Shown here: positions 28,740 to 41,099 of the stretch, one piece after another
How positions within the stretch are numbered: the stretch's first letter is position 1
Layout: each line of letters begins with the position of its first letter
Origin: Paraburkholderia unamae
Lineage (GTDB): Bacteria; Pseudomonadota; Gammaproteobacteria; Burkholderiales; Burkholderiaceae
Direction of reading: 5' to 3'
Length of the DNA: 64,000 nt
Assembly (NCBI RefSeq): GCF_003268775.1
Contig: NZ_QLSU01000003.1
Coordinates: 226,151 to 290,150, forward strand
Program-made: the position numbers and the translations under genes
The notes under the pieces: model-generated
Database searches by the model: none
What the model was told of the DNA's origin: nothing
Seen by the model: only the letters and a program-made list of their open reading frames with translations

Positions 28740-28846
28740 AAGCGACGTGCCTTACGCGCCGCAGGGGCGGCTTTGACGCCACTGCGCTTGGCAGCGTTTG
28801 GCGGGACAGGCGGTTAGTTGCACTTACAGCGCAACGCTCGCGCCCC

Positions 28847-29680
28847 TCACCTCAACACGGCCGACATCGCCGACAAACTGTTGAGCGTGCGCACGAGGTG
28901 CTCGGCAGTCGGCGCGACGAAGCGGATCGCGCAACCCGCCACGCGCTCCACGCCCGGCCATTGGGCAAACAGATCGGCCAGCGCGCTAGTCTGCGTATGC
29001 AACTCGCACACGCGCTCTCGCGGCGGCGCGCACGCGCGGTCGCGCCACGCACCGTCGCGCGCGGCCTGCGCCACGGCCTCGCGCGCCGCCTCACGGATGC
29101 GCTCGCGGCTCGCCGCCGGCGTCAGCATGTCGCCGCTCGCCTGTCCGCCGGCGCGCTTCACGACCACGAACTTCGCCTCGGGAAAGGCGGGCTGCGTTTC
29201 GCGCTCGAACACGTCGTCGCCGCTCAGCAGCGCCACACTCGCTCCGTACTCCTGTGCAAGTGCGCCACACAGCCCGGCCTCGCCGGTCTCCACGCCGTCC
29301 ACGAGCACGCGCGCAAACGCGAAGCTGTTGATCGTGTGCGCGAGCATGCCGCGGCTTTTCGCCATGGCGTGATAGCCGATCATGAACACGAGCGCGGGCG
29401 CCTGCTCCAGCCCCGCCATCATGCCCAGCGTGCGCGGCTTGCCGAGAATCACGCGGGTGCGCGCATCGAGTTCGTCGATCAGCAGATTGTTGTAGCCGCC
29501 ATGCGAGTCGTTGACCCACACCTCGCTCGCGCCGCCATCGAATGCGCCCTCCACGGCCGCGTTCGCTTCCAGCGTCATCCAGCGGCGGGCCCGTTCGTAC
29601 TCGGGATTGCCCGCGCGCGTTTGCTGCACGCTGAACACGCCGCCTATGCCTTCGATATCCACGGAGATCAGGACTTTCAC
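28847..29680 (-). CDS. dppA: M55-family D-aminopeptidase (DppA-like)
   Basis: A 277-residue zinc peptidase beginning [17 protein letters not shown], with the M55 signature DxE (SVDIEGIGG) and further metal-site segments WVNDSHGGYNN and FMIGYHAMA. DppA releases N-terminal D-amino acids from peptides. The GTG start overlaps the stop of the P1 peptidase gene (GTGA at 29677-29680), so it is the last gene of the gsi-type operon. This implies that imported peptides include D-residues, for example from cell-wall material (inference). Confidence 0.9.
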   Translation of the reverse strand: MKVLISVDIEGIGGVFSVQQTRAGNPEYERARRWMTLEANAAVEGAFDGGASEVWVNDSHGGYNNLLIDELDARTRVILGKPRTLGMMAGLEQAPALVFMIGYHAMAKSRGMLAHTINSFAFARVLVDGVETGEAGLCGALAQEYGASVALLSGDDVFERETQPAFPEAKFVVVKRAGGQASGDMLTPAASRERIREAAREAVAQAARDGAWRDRACAPPRERVCELHTQTSALADLFAQWPGVERVAGCAIRFVAPTAEHLVRTLNSLSAMSAVLR

Positions 29681-30753
29681 GGCCGCGCGCCTCCCGCCAG
29701 CAGGTCGGCGAGGTCGGGCGCCGCTTCGCGCAGCGCGAGCCGCGCATGGCCGTCGCGCCCCGTCACGCTGCTCGCGCTCCACAAGGCGTCGAGGATCGCC
29801 TGTTCGACGCAATCCGCGGCCGCCTGAAACAGCGAGTCGAGTTGCGAGTCCGCGAGCAAGGGCGGCAATGCATGAACCGGTGCGTCGTGAGCCAGCGTGT
29901 AGGCGGTGCTGAAGGCCAGGGCGATATCGCCGCTGCCATGTCCGTACACCGAGCCCGTACGCGCCAGGCCCGCCGCCGCGCGCGTCGCCACGCGGCGCAA
30001 CTGCCGCGCGTCGAGCGGCGCATCGACGGCAATCAGCATGATGATCGACCCCTTCTCGGGCTCCTGCGCCGCACGGCTGGACGCCGCGCGCGCCGCGAGC
30101 GTGCGGCCGACCGGCGCGCCGTCGATCGTGAGCATCGGCAAGCGGCCGAAGTTGGCCAGCACGAGCGCGCCCACCGTGTACGGCGCGAGCGCTGCCTGCA
30201 CCACGCGCGAAGCCGTGCCGATGCCGCCCTTCAGATCGAAGCTCGACATGCCGCGCCCCGCGCCCACGCTGCCGCTCGCGAAATCCACGCTCGCGGCTTC
30301 GCATGCCGCGCGATAATGCGCCTCGGTGATCGAGAACGCCTGGATATCGTTCAGATAGCCGTCATTGCATTCGAACACGAGCGGGTTGACCGTGGGCAGC
30401 GCGCGCCCGATTGGCGGATTCGCCGCCACCGCCGCGCGAATCTGCGCCTGCGCGAGCACGCCCACGCCGAAGGTGCTGGTGAGCGCAATCGGCGTTTCAA
30501 GCACGCCGAGTTCTTCGAGCTGCATGAGCCCGATGCTCTTGCCGAAGCCGTTGATCACCACTGCGGCGGCCGGCACTTTCTCGCGAAAGAGATCGCCCGC
30601 ATGCGGCACCAACACCGACACGCCCGTTTGCACGCTGCCCGCGTCGAGCGTGCAATGCCCCACGCGCACGCCGCCGACATCGGCAATCGTTCCTGTTGCG
30701 CCGCGCGGCAAGGTGCCGATGTGCGGCGCGCCATGTCCATGATTCACGTTCAT
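29677..30753 (-). CDS. P1-family aminopeptidase (DmpA/BapA type)
   Basis: A 358-residue Ntn-like peptidase. The region [10 protein letters not shown] starts the fold, and the self-processing point should be at the Gly-Ser or Gly-Met boundary in [20 protein letters not shown], giving alpha and beta chains. Members cleave L- or D-aminopeptides or beta-peptides. The start overlaps the gsiD stop as ATGA and the stop overlaps the dppA start, so it is firmly inside the operon. Which peptide bond it prefers is not visible. Confidence 0.88.
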   Translation of the reverse strand: MNVNHGHGAPHIGTLPRGATGTIADVGGVRVGHCTLDAGSVQTGVSVLVPHAGDLFREKVPAAAVVINGFGKSIGLMQLEELGVLETPIALTSTFGVGVLAQAQIRAAVAANPPIGRALPTVNPLVFECNDGYLNDIQAFSITEAHYRAACEAASVDFASGSVGAGRGMSSFDLKGGIGTASRVVQAALAPYTVGALVLANFGRLPMLTIDGAPVGRTLAARAASSRAAQEPEKGSIIMLIAVDAPLDARQLRRVATRAAAGLARTGSVYGHGSGDIALAFSTAYTLAHDAPVHALPPLLADSQLDSLFQAAADCVEQAILDALWSASSVTGRDGHARLALREAAPDLADLLAGGARP

Positions 30754-31643
30754 GCGCGATCCAGTTTCGGGTCGAGTGCGTCGCGCAGGCCGTCGCCGAG
30801 CAGATTGAACGCGAGCACCGTGAGGAAGATGGCAAGGCTCGGGAACAGCGCGATATGCGGCGCGGTGACCATGTCCGCGCGCGCCTCGTTGAGCATGGCG
30901 CCCCACTCGGGCGTGGGCGGCTGCGCACCGAGGCCGATGAACGAGAGGCTCGCCGCCGTGATGATCGAGGTGCCGATACGCATGGTCAGATACACGATCA
31001 CGGACGACACCGTGCCCGGCAGGATATGCCGCATGATGATGGTCCAGTCCGACGCGCCGATGCTGCGCGCCGCCTCCACATAGGTGAGATGCTTGAGCAT
31101 GAGCGTGTTGCCGCGCACGAGGCGCGCGAAGGCCGGGATGCTGAACACCGCCACCGCGCAAATCACGTTGATCATGCCGTTGCCGAGTATCGCCACCACG
31201 CCGATGGCGAGCAGAATGCCTGGGAATGCGAACAGTACGTCGGCCACACGCATGGTGACGCGATCCCACCAGCCTTCGTAGTAGCCCGCGAGCAACCCGA
31301 AGAACGTGCCGACCACGGCGCCCAGCGCCACCGAAAGAAAGCCCGCCGCGAGCGAAATGCGCGTGCCCGCCAGAATGCGGCTGAAGATGTCGCGGCCGAG
31401 CGCGTCCACGCCGAACCAGTGCGCTGCCGATGGCCCCGCATTGAGGGCGTCGTAGTCGAAGTAATTTTCCGGATCGTAGGGCGTGAGGTGCGGGGCGAAC
31501 ACCGCGATCACCACGAGCAGCAGCACGAATGCGCCCGCGCCGAGCGCGACGTGCTGCTTGCGGAACTTGCGCCAGAATTCGCGCCACGGCGTGCGGATCG
31601 CCTCGTCCTGGGCGCGGGCGTCAACGTTTAGGGTCGTGCTCAT
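30750..31643 (-). CDS. gsiD: Glutathione/peptide ABC transporter permease GsiD
   Basis: A 297-residue permease nearly colinear with E. coli Gsi[48 protein letters not shown], and the EAA loop [20 protein letters not shown]. About six membrane helices are expected. It pairs with GsiC. It lies 7 bases after gsiC and overlaps the P1 peptidase start. Confidence 0.94.
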   Translation of the reverse strand: MSTTLNVDARAQDEAIRTPWREFWRKFRKQHVALGAGAFVLLLVVIAVFAPHLTPYDPENYFDYDALNAGPSAAHWFGVDALGRDIFSRILAGTRISLAAGFLSVALGAVVGTFFGLLAGYYEGWWDRVTMRVADVLFAFPGILLAIGVVAILGNGMINVICAVAVFSIPAFARLVRGNTLMLKHLTYVEAARSIGASDWTIIMRHILPGTVSSVIVYLTMRIGTSIITAASLSFIGLGAQPPTPEWGAMLNEARADMVTAPHIALFPSLAIFLTVLAFNLLGDGLRDALDPKLDRA

Positions 31644-31650
31644 GACGGGC

Positions 31651-32571
31651 TCACCTGAATCGAATGGTCGGATTGATGACCGCGTACAGCACGTCCACGA
31701 TCAGATTGATGACGATGAACTCGAACGAGAACAGCAGCACTTCGGCCTGGATCACGGGGTAGTCGCGCATCGCCACCGAATCGACGAGCAGGCGTCCGAG
31801 CCCCGGCCAGTTGAACACGACTTCCACGACGATCGAGCCGCCCAGCAGAAAACCGAATTGCAGGCCCATCATCGTGACGACGGGAATCATCGCGTTGCGC
31901 AGGCAGTGCTTGATGACCACCCATTGCTCGGCCACGCCCTTGGCGCGCGCCGTGCGCACGAAGTCCTCGTGCAGCACTTCGACGAACGAAGCCCGCGTGA
32001 AGCGCGCCATCACCGCGGCCACCGCCGCGCCGAGCGTGATGGACGGCAGCACGTAACTGCGCCACGTGCCGTCGCTCACCACGGGCAGCCAGCCCAGGTA
32101 CACCGAGAACAGTTCCATGAGCGCCATGCCGAGCGCGAAGGCCGGAAACGAAATACCCGACACGGCGAGCGCCATGCCGATGCGGTCGGGCCAGCGGTTG
32201 CGCCACACGGCCGAGACAATGCCGATCGCCATGCCGAACACCACGGCCCAGGCCATGCTGGTGAGGGTGAGCAGCAGCGTGGGCATGAAGCGCTCGCCGA
32301 TTTCGGTGATCACGGGGCGCTTGCTGCGCATCGAGACGCCGAAGTCGCCGTGGGCGATGCGCACGAAGAAGTGGACGAACTGCTGCGGCAGCGACTGGTC
32401 GAGTCCCAGGTCGGCGCGCACGAGCGCGACCGTGGCGTCGTCCGCTTCGGGGCCGGCCGCGAGGCGCGCCGGGTCGCCCGGCAGCAGATGCACGAACAGG
32501 AACACCAGGATCGCGACGATGAAAAGCGTCGGCAGGAGACCCAGCGAGCGTTTGACAAGGAAATTCAGCAT
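31651..32571 (-). CDS. gsiC: Glutathione/peptide ABC transporter permease GsiC
   Basis: A 306-residue permease nearly colinear with E. coli Gsi[40 protein letters not shown], and the segment [20 protein letters not shown]. The EAA-type loop is [16 protein letters not shown]. The start at 32571 was chosen because it fits the family start [16 protein letters not shown] strong hairpin separates it from gsiB, so it may be made at a lower level than the binding protein. Confidence 0.94.
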   Translation of the reverse strand: MLNFLVKRSLGLLPTLFIVAILVFLFVHLLPGDPARLAAGPEADDATVALVRADLGLDQSLPQQFVHFFVRIAHGDFGVSMRSKRPVITEIGERFMPTLLLTLTSMAWAVVFGMAIGIVSAVWRNRWPDRIGMALAVSGISFPAFALGMALMELFSVYLGWLPVVSDGTWRSYVLPSITLGAAVAAVMARFTRASFVEVLHEDFVRTARAKGVAEQWVVIKHCLRNAMIPVVTMMGLQFGFLLGGSIVVEVVFNWPGLGRLLVDSVAMRDYPVIQAEVLLFSFEFIVINLIVDVLYAVINPTIRFR

Positions 32572-32596
32572 GAGCGCGTGACTGCATCGGGGCGTG

Positions 32597-32638
32597 CGTA
32601 CCGCGCCGCGCCGCGTATAAACGGCGCGGCGCGGTACG
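32597..32638 (-). promoter_or_regulatory. Long perfect hairpin between gsiB and gsiC
   Basis: A 17-bp perfect GC-rich stem (32597-32613 with 32622-32638) closes an 8-base A/T-rich loop. It begins 8 bases after the gsiB stop, and there is no T-tract. Hairpins in this place commonly protect the 3' end of the upstream binding-protein mRNA and reduce read-through into the permease genes. Confidence 0.7.
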
Positions 32639-32645
32639 TTACGCA

Positions 32646-34199
32646 TTAGCGGATCGAGATGTCCTCGAAGTTGAACGAGCCGTCGGGCGCGACATACGCG
32701 CCGGCAAGGCGCTTGCTGCGTGCGTAGACGATCTTCTCCTTGACGAGGAAAACCCACGGCGCGTCGGCCCAGATGCGTTTTTGCGCGTCGGTGTAGAGCG
32801 CCGTCTTTTGCGCGCGGTCCGTGGTTTCGAGCGCCTTCGAGAGGTCCTCGTCCACGGCCGGGTTCTTGTAGTACGCCGTGTTCATCAGCTTGGGCGGCCA
32901 CGAGGCGGTGGCGAGCAGCGGCGAGATGCCCCAATCCGCTTCGCCCGTCGACGACGACCAGCCGATGTAGTACATGCGCACGCCCGCCTTTTCCGGGTCC
33001 TGCGCGCTTTCCACGCGCGCCACGGCCTGGCCCGTTTCCAGCGCTTCGACGTTGGCCTTCACGCCCACCTGCGCGAGTTGCTGCTGCACGAACTGAATGG
33101 CCTTTTGCGCGGTCGAGTTGTTATACGCGGACCACAGCGTCGTTTCGAAGCCGTTCGGGTAGCCGGCCTGCTTGAGCAGGTCGCGCGCCTTGGCGGGATC
33201 GTAGGGCCACGGGCCGAGCTTGACCGAGTAGTCCACGCCCTGGGGCAGCACGCCGTCCGAAGGCAGCGCATAGCCCGAGAACGCCACCTTCGCGAGCGCC
33301 TCCTTGTTGATCGCGTAGTTGAGCGCCTGGCGCACCAGCGGATTGTCGAACGGCTTCTTCGTGGTGTTCAGGCTGATGTAGCGCTGAATGATCGAGGGTG
33401 TGGCAACCAGGTCGACCTTCGGGTTCGACTGGAAGGCGCTCGCCTGCTCGAACGGAATGCGGAACGCAAAGTCCGCTTCGCCGGTGCGCATGAGCGCGGC
33501 GCGCGTGTTGTTGTCGGCCACGGGCTTCCAGTCGATCTCGTCGATCTTCGGGTAGCCCTTCTTCCAGTAGCCGTCGAACTTGTGCACGACGAGGTCGCCC
33601 GCCGGGTCCCACTTCACGAACGCGAACGGGCCCGTGCCCACCGGATGGAAGCCGATATCCTTGCCCCACTTCTTCATGGCCGTGGGCGAGATCATCACGG
33701 CCGAAGGATGCGCGAGCACGTTCACGAAGGCCGAGAACGGCGCATTGAGCGTGACCTTCACCGTGTACGGATCGACCACATCCGTCTTCGCGATGCGGCG
33801 GAACATGTTGTAGCGCTTCAGGTGATTCGCCGGGTCCGTCACGCGGTCAAAGTTGGCCTTCACGGCCGCCGCGTTGAAGTCGGTGCCGTCCTGGAACTTC
33901 ACGCCCTGCCGCAGCTTGAACGTGTAGACGAGGCCGTCCGCGCTCACGTCGTAGCTCGTGGCCAGCACGTTGATGAGCTTCAGGTCCTTGTCGAAGCCGA
34001 ACAGGCCCTGGTAGAACGATTTCGACACGGCCTGCGAAAGCGTGTCGTTGGCGTCGTACGGGTCGAGCGTCGAGAAGGTCGAGTCGACCGCCATCACGGC
34101 GCGCTGCGGCGCCGCCTGCGCGACGGTCGCCCCACTCGCGGCGGCCAGCATGGCAAGCGCGAGCGCACTGCCTTTCATCCACGTTTTGACTTCTTTCAT
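32646..34199 (-). CDS. gsiB: Glutathione/peptide ABC transporter binding protein GsiB
   Basis: A 517-residue exported protein of the SBP_bac_5 family with a signal peptide of about 29 residues (ending TVAQAAP). The mature start [20 protein letters not shown] and the segment [21 protein letters not shown] match GsiB. The ATG at 34199 has GGAG 9 bases upstream; a TTG one codon earlier is not preferred. It delivers glutathione or small gamma/iso-peptides to the GsiCD channel. A hairpin directly after the stop probably raises its level relative to the permeases. Confidence 0.94.
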   Translation of the reverse strand: MKEVKTWMKGSALALAMLAAASGATVAQAAPQRAVMAVDSTFSTLDPYDANDTLSQAVSKSFYQGLFGFDKDLKLINVLATSYDVSADGLVYTFKLRQGVKFQDGTDFNAAAVKANFDRVTDPANHLKRYNMFRRIAKTDVVDPYTVKVTLNAPFSAFVNVLAHPSAVMISPTAMKKWGKDIGFHPVGTGPFAFVKWDPAGDLVVHKFDGYWKKGYPKIDEIDWKPVADNNTRAALMRTGEADFAFRIPFEQASAFQSNPKVDLVATPSIIQRYISLNTTKKPFDNPLVRQALNYAINKEALAKVAFSGYALPSDGVLPQGVDYSVKLGPWPYDPAKARDLLKQAGYPNGFETTLWSAYNNSTAQKAIQFVQQQLAQVGVKANVEALETGQAVARVESAQDPEKAGVRMYYIGWSSSTGEADWGISPLLATASWPPKLMNTAYYKNPAVDEDLSKALETTDRAQKTALYTDAQKRIWADAPWVFLVKEKIVYARSKRLAGAYVAPDGSFNFEDISIR

Positions 34200-34294
34200 C
34201 AATCAGGTCTCCAAAGCAATGAATCTGCCGATTCGGCGAAATGGTTCAGCCAGTTAACAAGCGGTTGCGCGGCGTAGCCCGCCGCAAAGCGGTT

Positions 34295-36247
<1,953 letters not shown>

Positions 36248-36289
36248 GATGAGGATTCCTTCGTTTAGAGCGCAAAATGAATGCGCCGC

Positions 36290-37297
36290 TCAGCGATAGA
36301 TCGACGCAACGGGGGCTTCGCCCACGCGCGCGTAGCCGCGATACATGCCTTCGGTATTGAACGGCAGGACGACATTGCCTTGCGCATCCACGGCAACCAG
36401 GCCGCCACGGCCGTCGATGCGGGGCAATTGCTCCATCACGACATTCGTAGCCGCTTCGGAGAGCGAAACACCGCGATATTTCATTTGCGCGGCCACGTCG
36501 TAGGCCGCGACCATGCGCATGAACATCTCGCCCGAGCCGGTGGTGGACACAGCGCACGTCGCGTCGTCGGCATAGCAGCCCGCGCCGATCAGCGGCGCGT
36601 CGCCCACGCGGCCCACCTGCTTGTTCGTGATGCCGCCCGTGGAGGTCGCCGCCGCGAGATGCCCGTGAGCGTCGAGCGCCACCGCGCCCACCGTGCCGTA
36701 CTTGCGGTTCGGATCGATCGGCTCGTGCGGCAGGCTGTCTTGCCCGGCGGCCTCGGGCGACTGTGCGGCCATGTTCGCTTCGAGCGTCGCGCCGTCGTGG
36801 TCGAGCATTGCGCGTGCTTCAGTGCGTGCGAGCTGCCACTGGCGGTAGCGTGCGTCGGTATGGAAATAGCCGGGTTCGACGAATTCGAGCCCCTGCGCCG
36901 CCGCGAAGGCTTCCGCGCCTTCGCCCGTGAACAGCACGTGTTCGCTCTTTTCAAGCACGCGGCGCGCCGCCACCACGGGATTGCGCACGCGCTTCACGCA
37001 GCACACCGCGCCCGCTTCGAGCGTGCGGCCGTCCATGATCGAGGCGTCCAGTTCGTGCGTGCCCGCGGCCGTGAAAACGGCACCGTGGCCCGCGTTGAAG
37101 AACGCGCAGTCTTCGAGCAGGCGCACGGCCTCCTCCACGGCGTCGAGCGCGCTGCCGCCTTGCGCCAGCACGCGCTGACCCGCCGCGAGGATGTCGTTCA
37201 GCGCTTCGAGATAGCGCGCTTCGATTTCGGGCGCCATCGAAGCGCGCACGATCGTGCCCGCGCCGCCGTGAATGGCAATGACTGCGTTGGATTTCAT
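36290..37297 (-). CDS. iaaA: Isoaspartyl peptidase / L-asparaginase precursor
   Basis: A 335-residue Ntn-hydrolase. N-terminal IHGGAG, the self-cleavage site and nucleophile Thr in KYGTVGAVALD (near residue 204), and the substrate-site GDAPLIGAGCYADD and STTGSGE are all present. It splits isoaspartyl dipeptides and some asparagine derivatives after autoprocessing. The E. coli order iaaA-gsiABCD is preserved, with the ATG overlapping the rpiR stop (ATGA). A 42-base gap leads to gsiA. Confidence 0.95.
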   Translation of the reverse strand: MKSNAVIAIHGGAGTIVRASMAPEIEARYLEALNDILAAGQRVLAQGGSALDAVEEAVRLLEDCAFFNAGHGAVFTAAGTHELDASIMDGRTLEAGAVCCVKRVRNPVVAARRVLEKSEHVLFTGEGAEAFAAAQGLEFVEPGYFHTDARYRQWQLARTEARAMLDHDGATLEANMAAQSPEAAGQDSLPHEPIDPNRKYGTVGAVALDAHGHLAAATSTGGITNKQVGRVGDAPLIGAGCYADDATCAVSTTGSGEMFMRMVAAYDVAAQMKYRGVSLSEAATNVVMEQLPRIDGRGGLVAVDAQGNVVLPFNTEGMYRGYARVGEAPVASIYR

Positions 37298-38235
37298 GAC
37301 TTCTTTTTCGTTGAGGAAGACGGAGTCGAAGGCGTAACGCCCGCTTGCGCCGAAGTGGAGCTGAGCCAGGGCAGCACCGCTTCGGTAATGGCCGCCGCGG
37401 CCTCGACGGAATGCTTCGCGCGCAACGCCACGGCGTCGCAGAGCGCTTCGATTACGGCCAGCACGGCGGCCTCGGAGTTCGCGGCAAGACGGCGTTCGGC
37501 GCGAATCAGCAGCGTGAGGTCCGCAAAGCGCGCGAGCGGCGAGTCGATGCTGTCGGTCAGCGCGAGCACGCGCGCGCCCTGGTTCGCGGCGTGGCGCGAG
37601 AGCTTGATGGTGTCGTCCACGTAGCGCGGAAACGCAATGCCGATCACGAGGTCGTCCTGGTTCGCGCCAAAGAGCCGCCGCGCCGAGTGCGTCGCGCCGC
37701 CCATCGAGGGCAGCGCCTGGACGTTGTCCAGATACGGCAGCAGCGCGTTTTCCATCAGCCCGGCGAGAAACGCGCTCGTGCCGGAGCCGATCACGAACAC
37801 GCGGCGCGCCGAGAGAATCGCGTCCACGGCCGCCGCGGCCGCAGTGCTGTCGATCGACTGGCGCGACAGGCGCAGATTCAGCTCGGCCTGCTCGAGCGAC
37901 GCGCCGAACAGGTCCGCGCCGCTCGTGGGCGACTCCTGCGCCGTGCGCAAGCGCTCCACCGGTGCAAGCGTGGCCTCGAAGCCACGCACGAGCGCCTCGC
38001 GAAACTGCGGATAGCCGTCGAAGCCGAGCGCGCGCGCAAAGCGGTTGGCCGTGGCCACCGAAGCGCCCACCGCGTTGGCCAGTTCGTCGATACGCATGGT
38101 CGCCGCATGGAACAGGTTGGCGAGCACGTATTCGGCCATGCGCCGGTGGCCCGGCGTGAGTTCGGGCAGCGCGGCGTTGATGCGCGCGACGATCTCCGCT
38201 TCGGGAGTGTCGGGGGTTGACGGACGGGTTGTCAT
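37294..38235 (-). CDS. MurR/RpiR-family transcriptional regulator
   Basis: A 313-residue regulator. The N-terminal HTH_6 domain (LTPGHRRMAEYVLANLFHAA, ELANAVGASVATANRFARAL) covers about residues 25-80, and a SIS sugar-phosphate-type sensor domain covers about 120-260 (RRVFVIGSGTSAFLAGLMEN). The tail is Ser/Thr/Lys-rich. It is the first gene of the peptide operon, overlapping iaaA, and a perfect 16-base palindrome lies 56 bases before its start. It should repress or activate its own operon; the effector is unknown, possibly a muropeptide-related sugar phosphate. Confidence 0.92.
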   Translation of the reverse strand: MTTRPSTPDTPEAEIVARINAALPELTPGHRRMAEYVLANLFHAATMRIDELANAVGASVATANRFARALGFDGYPQFREALVRGFEATLAPVERLRTAQESPTSGADLFGASLEQAELNLRLSRQSIDSTAAAAAVDAILSARRVFVIGSGTSAFLAGLMENALLPYLDNVQALPSMGGATHSARRLFGANQDDLVIGIAFPRYVDDTIKLSRHAANQGARVLALTDSIDSPLARFADLTLLIRAERRLAANSEAAVLAVIEALCDAVALRAKHSVEAAAAITEAVLPWLSSTSAQAGVTPSTPSSSTKKKS

Positions 38236-38553
38236 GCGGTGGGTTGCAGTGAGGTGAATGCGTAAATGAACTTACATGAACGGATCTTAGTGAAAATTAA
38301 TTTTCATCGCGCCGGGGGTTTACCCTATTCGAGCGAAATTCGGACTTGGATTAGCCAGAACGCGCACAGGCACGCACGCGACGACGCATGATGCGCCGTC
38401 CCGCAGCTTTTACGTGATCCTGGAAGGAGAAGGCGGCAGAAGCCGCTGGAGAAGCATCGCCTCGGAGCGAGGCCATGCAACATGGATTCCCGGCAAGACA
38501 GAGCGAGCCGGGATTGCCGCCAGCATTGCGCTAGCGGTCTTTCGCGCGAACCA
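38236..38553. other. Intergenic region before the peptide operon
   Basis: 318 bases with no gene. It holds the promoter of the leftward rpiR-iaaA-gsi operon around 38250-38320, with the perfect palindrome at 38291-38306. The rest, 38320-38553, lies after the stop of the leftward GGDEF gene; I see no classical terminator in it. Confidence 0.5.
38291..38306 (-). promoter_or_regulatory. Perfect palindrome, likely RpiR operator
   Basis: TGAAAATTAATTTTCA is a perfect 16-base palindrome, 56 bases upstream of the RpiR-type regulator start, in a GC-rich genome where such an A/T-rich palindrome stands out. RpiR-family regulators often use TGAAA...TTTCA sites. A smaller repeat GTAA-ATGAAC-TTAC lies between it and the gene. 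Confidence 0.65.
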
Positions 38554-40485
38554 TCAGGCCCCGGCCGACGCCACCGGCGCCAGTTCGTCCGCCCCCGGCG
38601 CCACGCGCCACGTGTTGCGACCGGCGCGCTTGGCCTCGTACATCGCGGCGTCGGCGAGACACAGCGGGTCGTCGGCGAGCGCCCGGCCCTCCGCCTCGAG
38701 CGAGAGCCCCGCGCTCGATGCGCTCGTTGCGCCCGCAACGCCCGCCGCTCCGGTCGCCCCGGCAAGCACGACGCCCACGCTCGCGCTCGTCTCCACCACG
38801 CGCCCCGCCACCTCGAACGGCTTCGACACCTCTCGGCAAATGGCCGCCGCAATACGCTCGCCGGTGCGCGCGTCGCTCACGCCCTGGCTCGCCACGACGA
38901 ACTCGTCGCCGCCCAGCCGGCTCACCACGTCGCCCGCACGCACCGTGGCCGTGAGCCGGCTCGCGACCTCCTTGAGCAAGGCGTCGCCGGTGTCGTGGCC
39001 ATAGCGGTCGTTGATGTCCTTGAAGCCGTCCATGTCGATGAAGAAAAGCGCGAACGGGTCCTCGCCCGAGCGCAGGTCCGTGAGCGCGTCCTGCAATGCG
39101 CGCCGGTTCGCAAGCCCGGTGAGCGGGTCGACGAGCGCGCTCTCGCGCAGGCGCTGCTCGGTGCGGCGCTGCTCGGTCACGTCGTGCGACATCACGTAGA
39201 AGCCGGTTACCTGGCCGTCGCGCTCGACCGGAATATAAGTGGCCTGCCACACGCGCTCGGCGTCCACCGCATAGCGCACGTCATCGCAGGTCACGCGCTC
39301 GCCGGCGAGCGCGCGCGCGAAGAGCGGCTGCAACTGCTCGAACACGTCCGGGCGCAGCGTTTCGCGCAGGCTGCGCCCGCGCAGCGTGGCGGGCGCGGCG
39401 GCGAACACGCGCTGGAACGCCTGGTTATTGAACTGGTAGCACAGGTTGCGATCGACCACGGCGATCAGCGCGGGCAAATTGTCGGTAATGGTCTGCAAGG
39501 CGTCGCGGCTGCGGCGCAGTTCCGCCGTGCGCTCGCGCACGCGCTCTTCGAGCTCCACGTGATAGTTGCGCAGCGCCTCCTCGCTCTTTTTGCGGCTGCT
39601 GATGTCCTGCACGGCCGCGATGAAATGCAGCGGCGCGCCCGACACATCGCGCACGAGCGAGACGGCGAGATTGACCCACACGGACGTGCCGTCCGGGCGC
39701 AGATAACGCTTTTCCATGGCGTACGACGCCTGGCGGCCCGCCAGCAGTTCCGCCACGTGGGTCAGGTCGGCCGCGACATCGGCCGGGTGCGTGACCGAGG
39801 CGAACGTGAGCTTGCGCAGCTCGCTTTCCTCGTAGCCGATGATCTGCGTGAACTTCTGGTTCACGTCGAGAAACCGGCCGTCGAGATCGACCACGGCCTT
39901 GCCGATCGGCGTTTGCTGGAACACGGTGCGAAAGCGCGCCTCGCTGATGGCGAGCGAGCGGCGGTCGCGCTCGTGCTCCGTGCGCGAGCGGATCAGTTGC
40001 CGGCGCAATTCCAGCTCGCGCTCCACGAGCAACGCGAACTCGGCCAGCATGGCCGCCTGGGCGTCGTCGAAGGCGCGCGGTTTCGCGTCGATCAGACAGA
40101 GCGTGCCGACCACCTGGCCGTCGGCGAGGCACAGCGGCGAGCCTGCATAAAAGCGGATATTCGGCGCGCCCGTCACGAGCGGATTGTCGAGAAAGCGCTC
40201 GTCGTCGAGCGCGTCTTCCACCACGAGCAAGCGCTTGCTGAGCACGGCGTGCGCGCAGAACGACACGCTGCGCGGCGTTTCGCAGGCCGCGAGCCCGTGG
40301 TGCGACTTGAACCACTGGCGCTCTTCGTCGACGAGCGAGACCAGCACGATCGGCATGGCGAATGCGAAGGCGGCGAGCCGCGCGATGCGGTCGAACGCCT
40401 CCTCGGGATCGGTGTCGAGTATGTCGAGTTGCCGCAACGCCCGAAGGCGGGCGTCCTCATCCAGAGGAAGCGGAGCAGTGATCAT
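38554..40485 (-). CDS. GAF-PAS-PAS-GGDEF diguanylate cyclase
   Basis: A 643-residue cytoplasmic protein. A GAF domain covers about residues 20-160, PAS domains about 180-300 and 325-440, and a GGDEF domain about 445-620. The active site GGDEF (525-529) is intact, with RAGD as inhibitory site five residues before. The GGDEF domain carries an unusual Ala/Gly/Ser-rich insertion of roughly 20 residues before DPLCLADAAMYEAKRAG. The ATG at 40485 precedes a family-like start ITAPLPLDEDARLRALRQLD. It should make c-di-GMP in response to small molecules or redox. It is divergent from a GGDEF-EAL gene that leads into motAB. Confidence 0.9.
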   Translation of the reverse strand: MITAPLPLDEDARLRALRQLDILDTDPEEAFDRIARLAAFAFAMPIVLVSLVDEERQWFKSHHGLAACETPRSVSFCAHAVLSKRLLVVEDALDDERFLDNPLVTGAPNIRFYAGSPLCLADGQVVGTLCLIDAKPRAFDDAQAAMLAEFALLVERELELRRQLIRSRTEHERDRRSLAISEARFRTVFQQTPIGKAVVDLDGRFLDVNQKFTQIIGYEESELRKLTFASVTHPADVAADLTHVAELLAGRQASYAMEKRYLRPDGTSVWVNLAVSLVRDVSGAPLHFIAAVQDISSRKKSEEALRNYHVELEERVRERTAELRRSRDALQTITDNLPALIAVVDRNLCYQFNNQAFQRVFAAAPATLRGRSLRETLRPDVFEQLQPLFARALAGERVTCDDVRYAVDAERVWQATYIPVERDGQVTGFYVMSHDVTEQRRTEQRLRESALVDPLTGLANRRALQDALTDLRSGEDPFALFFIDMDGFKDINDRYGHDTGDALLKEVASRLTATVRAGDVVSRLGGDEFVVASQGVSDARTGERIAAAICREVSKPFEVAGRVVETSASVGVVLAGATGAAGVAGATSASSAGLSLEAEGRALADDPLCLADAAMYEAKRAGRNTWRVAPGADELAPVASAGA

Positions 40486-41099
40486 CGCGTGGGTCTCGCC
40501 AGAACGGAAAACGATTGCGCGGCGCTTCCCGCACCCGGCGCGCCTTGGCTGGTTAACGGCAGCGCACGGTGAAAACTGAAAGGCACGAACGTTCGGTGTG
40601 GATGCCGCGGCCACGCTCATTGGCCGCCGGCCTGCCCCCTGTGCGGGCAGCGCGCATCATACCCTGAATTACTTCGAATTCCCTTTCGTTCTTCTATTCT
40701 TTCGGTATCCGAAATATAGACTGTTTTTACCCGGCTGATTCACGCGCTTCCCAAGCCGTCGCGCACTCCGTGGCGCAATCGATCAAACCCTCAAAAAAAA
40801 GATGCCTGACGACTTCAGCAACACTTTTTCGCCGCCGTAAAGAGGGCAAAGCTCCACCCGTTCCAAGCCATCATGAGAACCCCTTCGCAAACCCTGGCAC
40901 TGAAGCCGTCCACTCGTATCGCCACGGCGGCGCGCATTGCCGCGGGACGCGGCACCTGCGAACGCACGAGCGCCGCGCCGCGCGCCCGGCGCGCACCGGC
41001 ACACCACACGCCCGCTGTCACGGCACGCCATTACGCGGTGCGCCGCCTTGCGGCGCAGTCGCGCACGCGCCGGCTTTGACGCCACACGGAACCTGCACC
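40486..41099. other. Divergent intergenic region between two c-di-GMP genes
   Basis: 614 bases without a supported gene. The part 40660-40740 is A/T-rich and may hold promoters for both directions. A weak sigma-28-like arrangement is present: TAAA at 40838, 15 bases, CCCGTTCC at 40857 (four of eight). A short open frame at 40873-41079 codes an extremely basic product with a poor ribosome site and is not called. Confidence 0.4.

Noticed and set aside
40873..41079. 68-codon frame before the GGDEF-EAL gene
   Set aside because: Product is extremely Arg/Ala-rich, the ribosome site is poor and there is no family resemblance.
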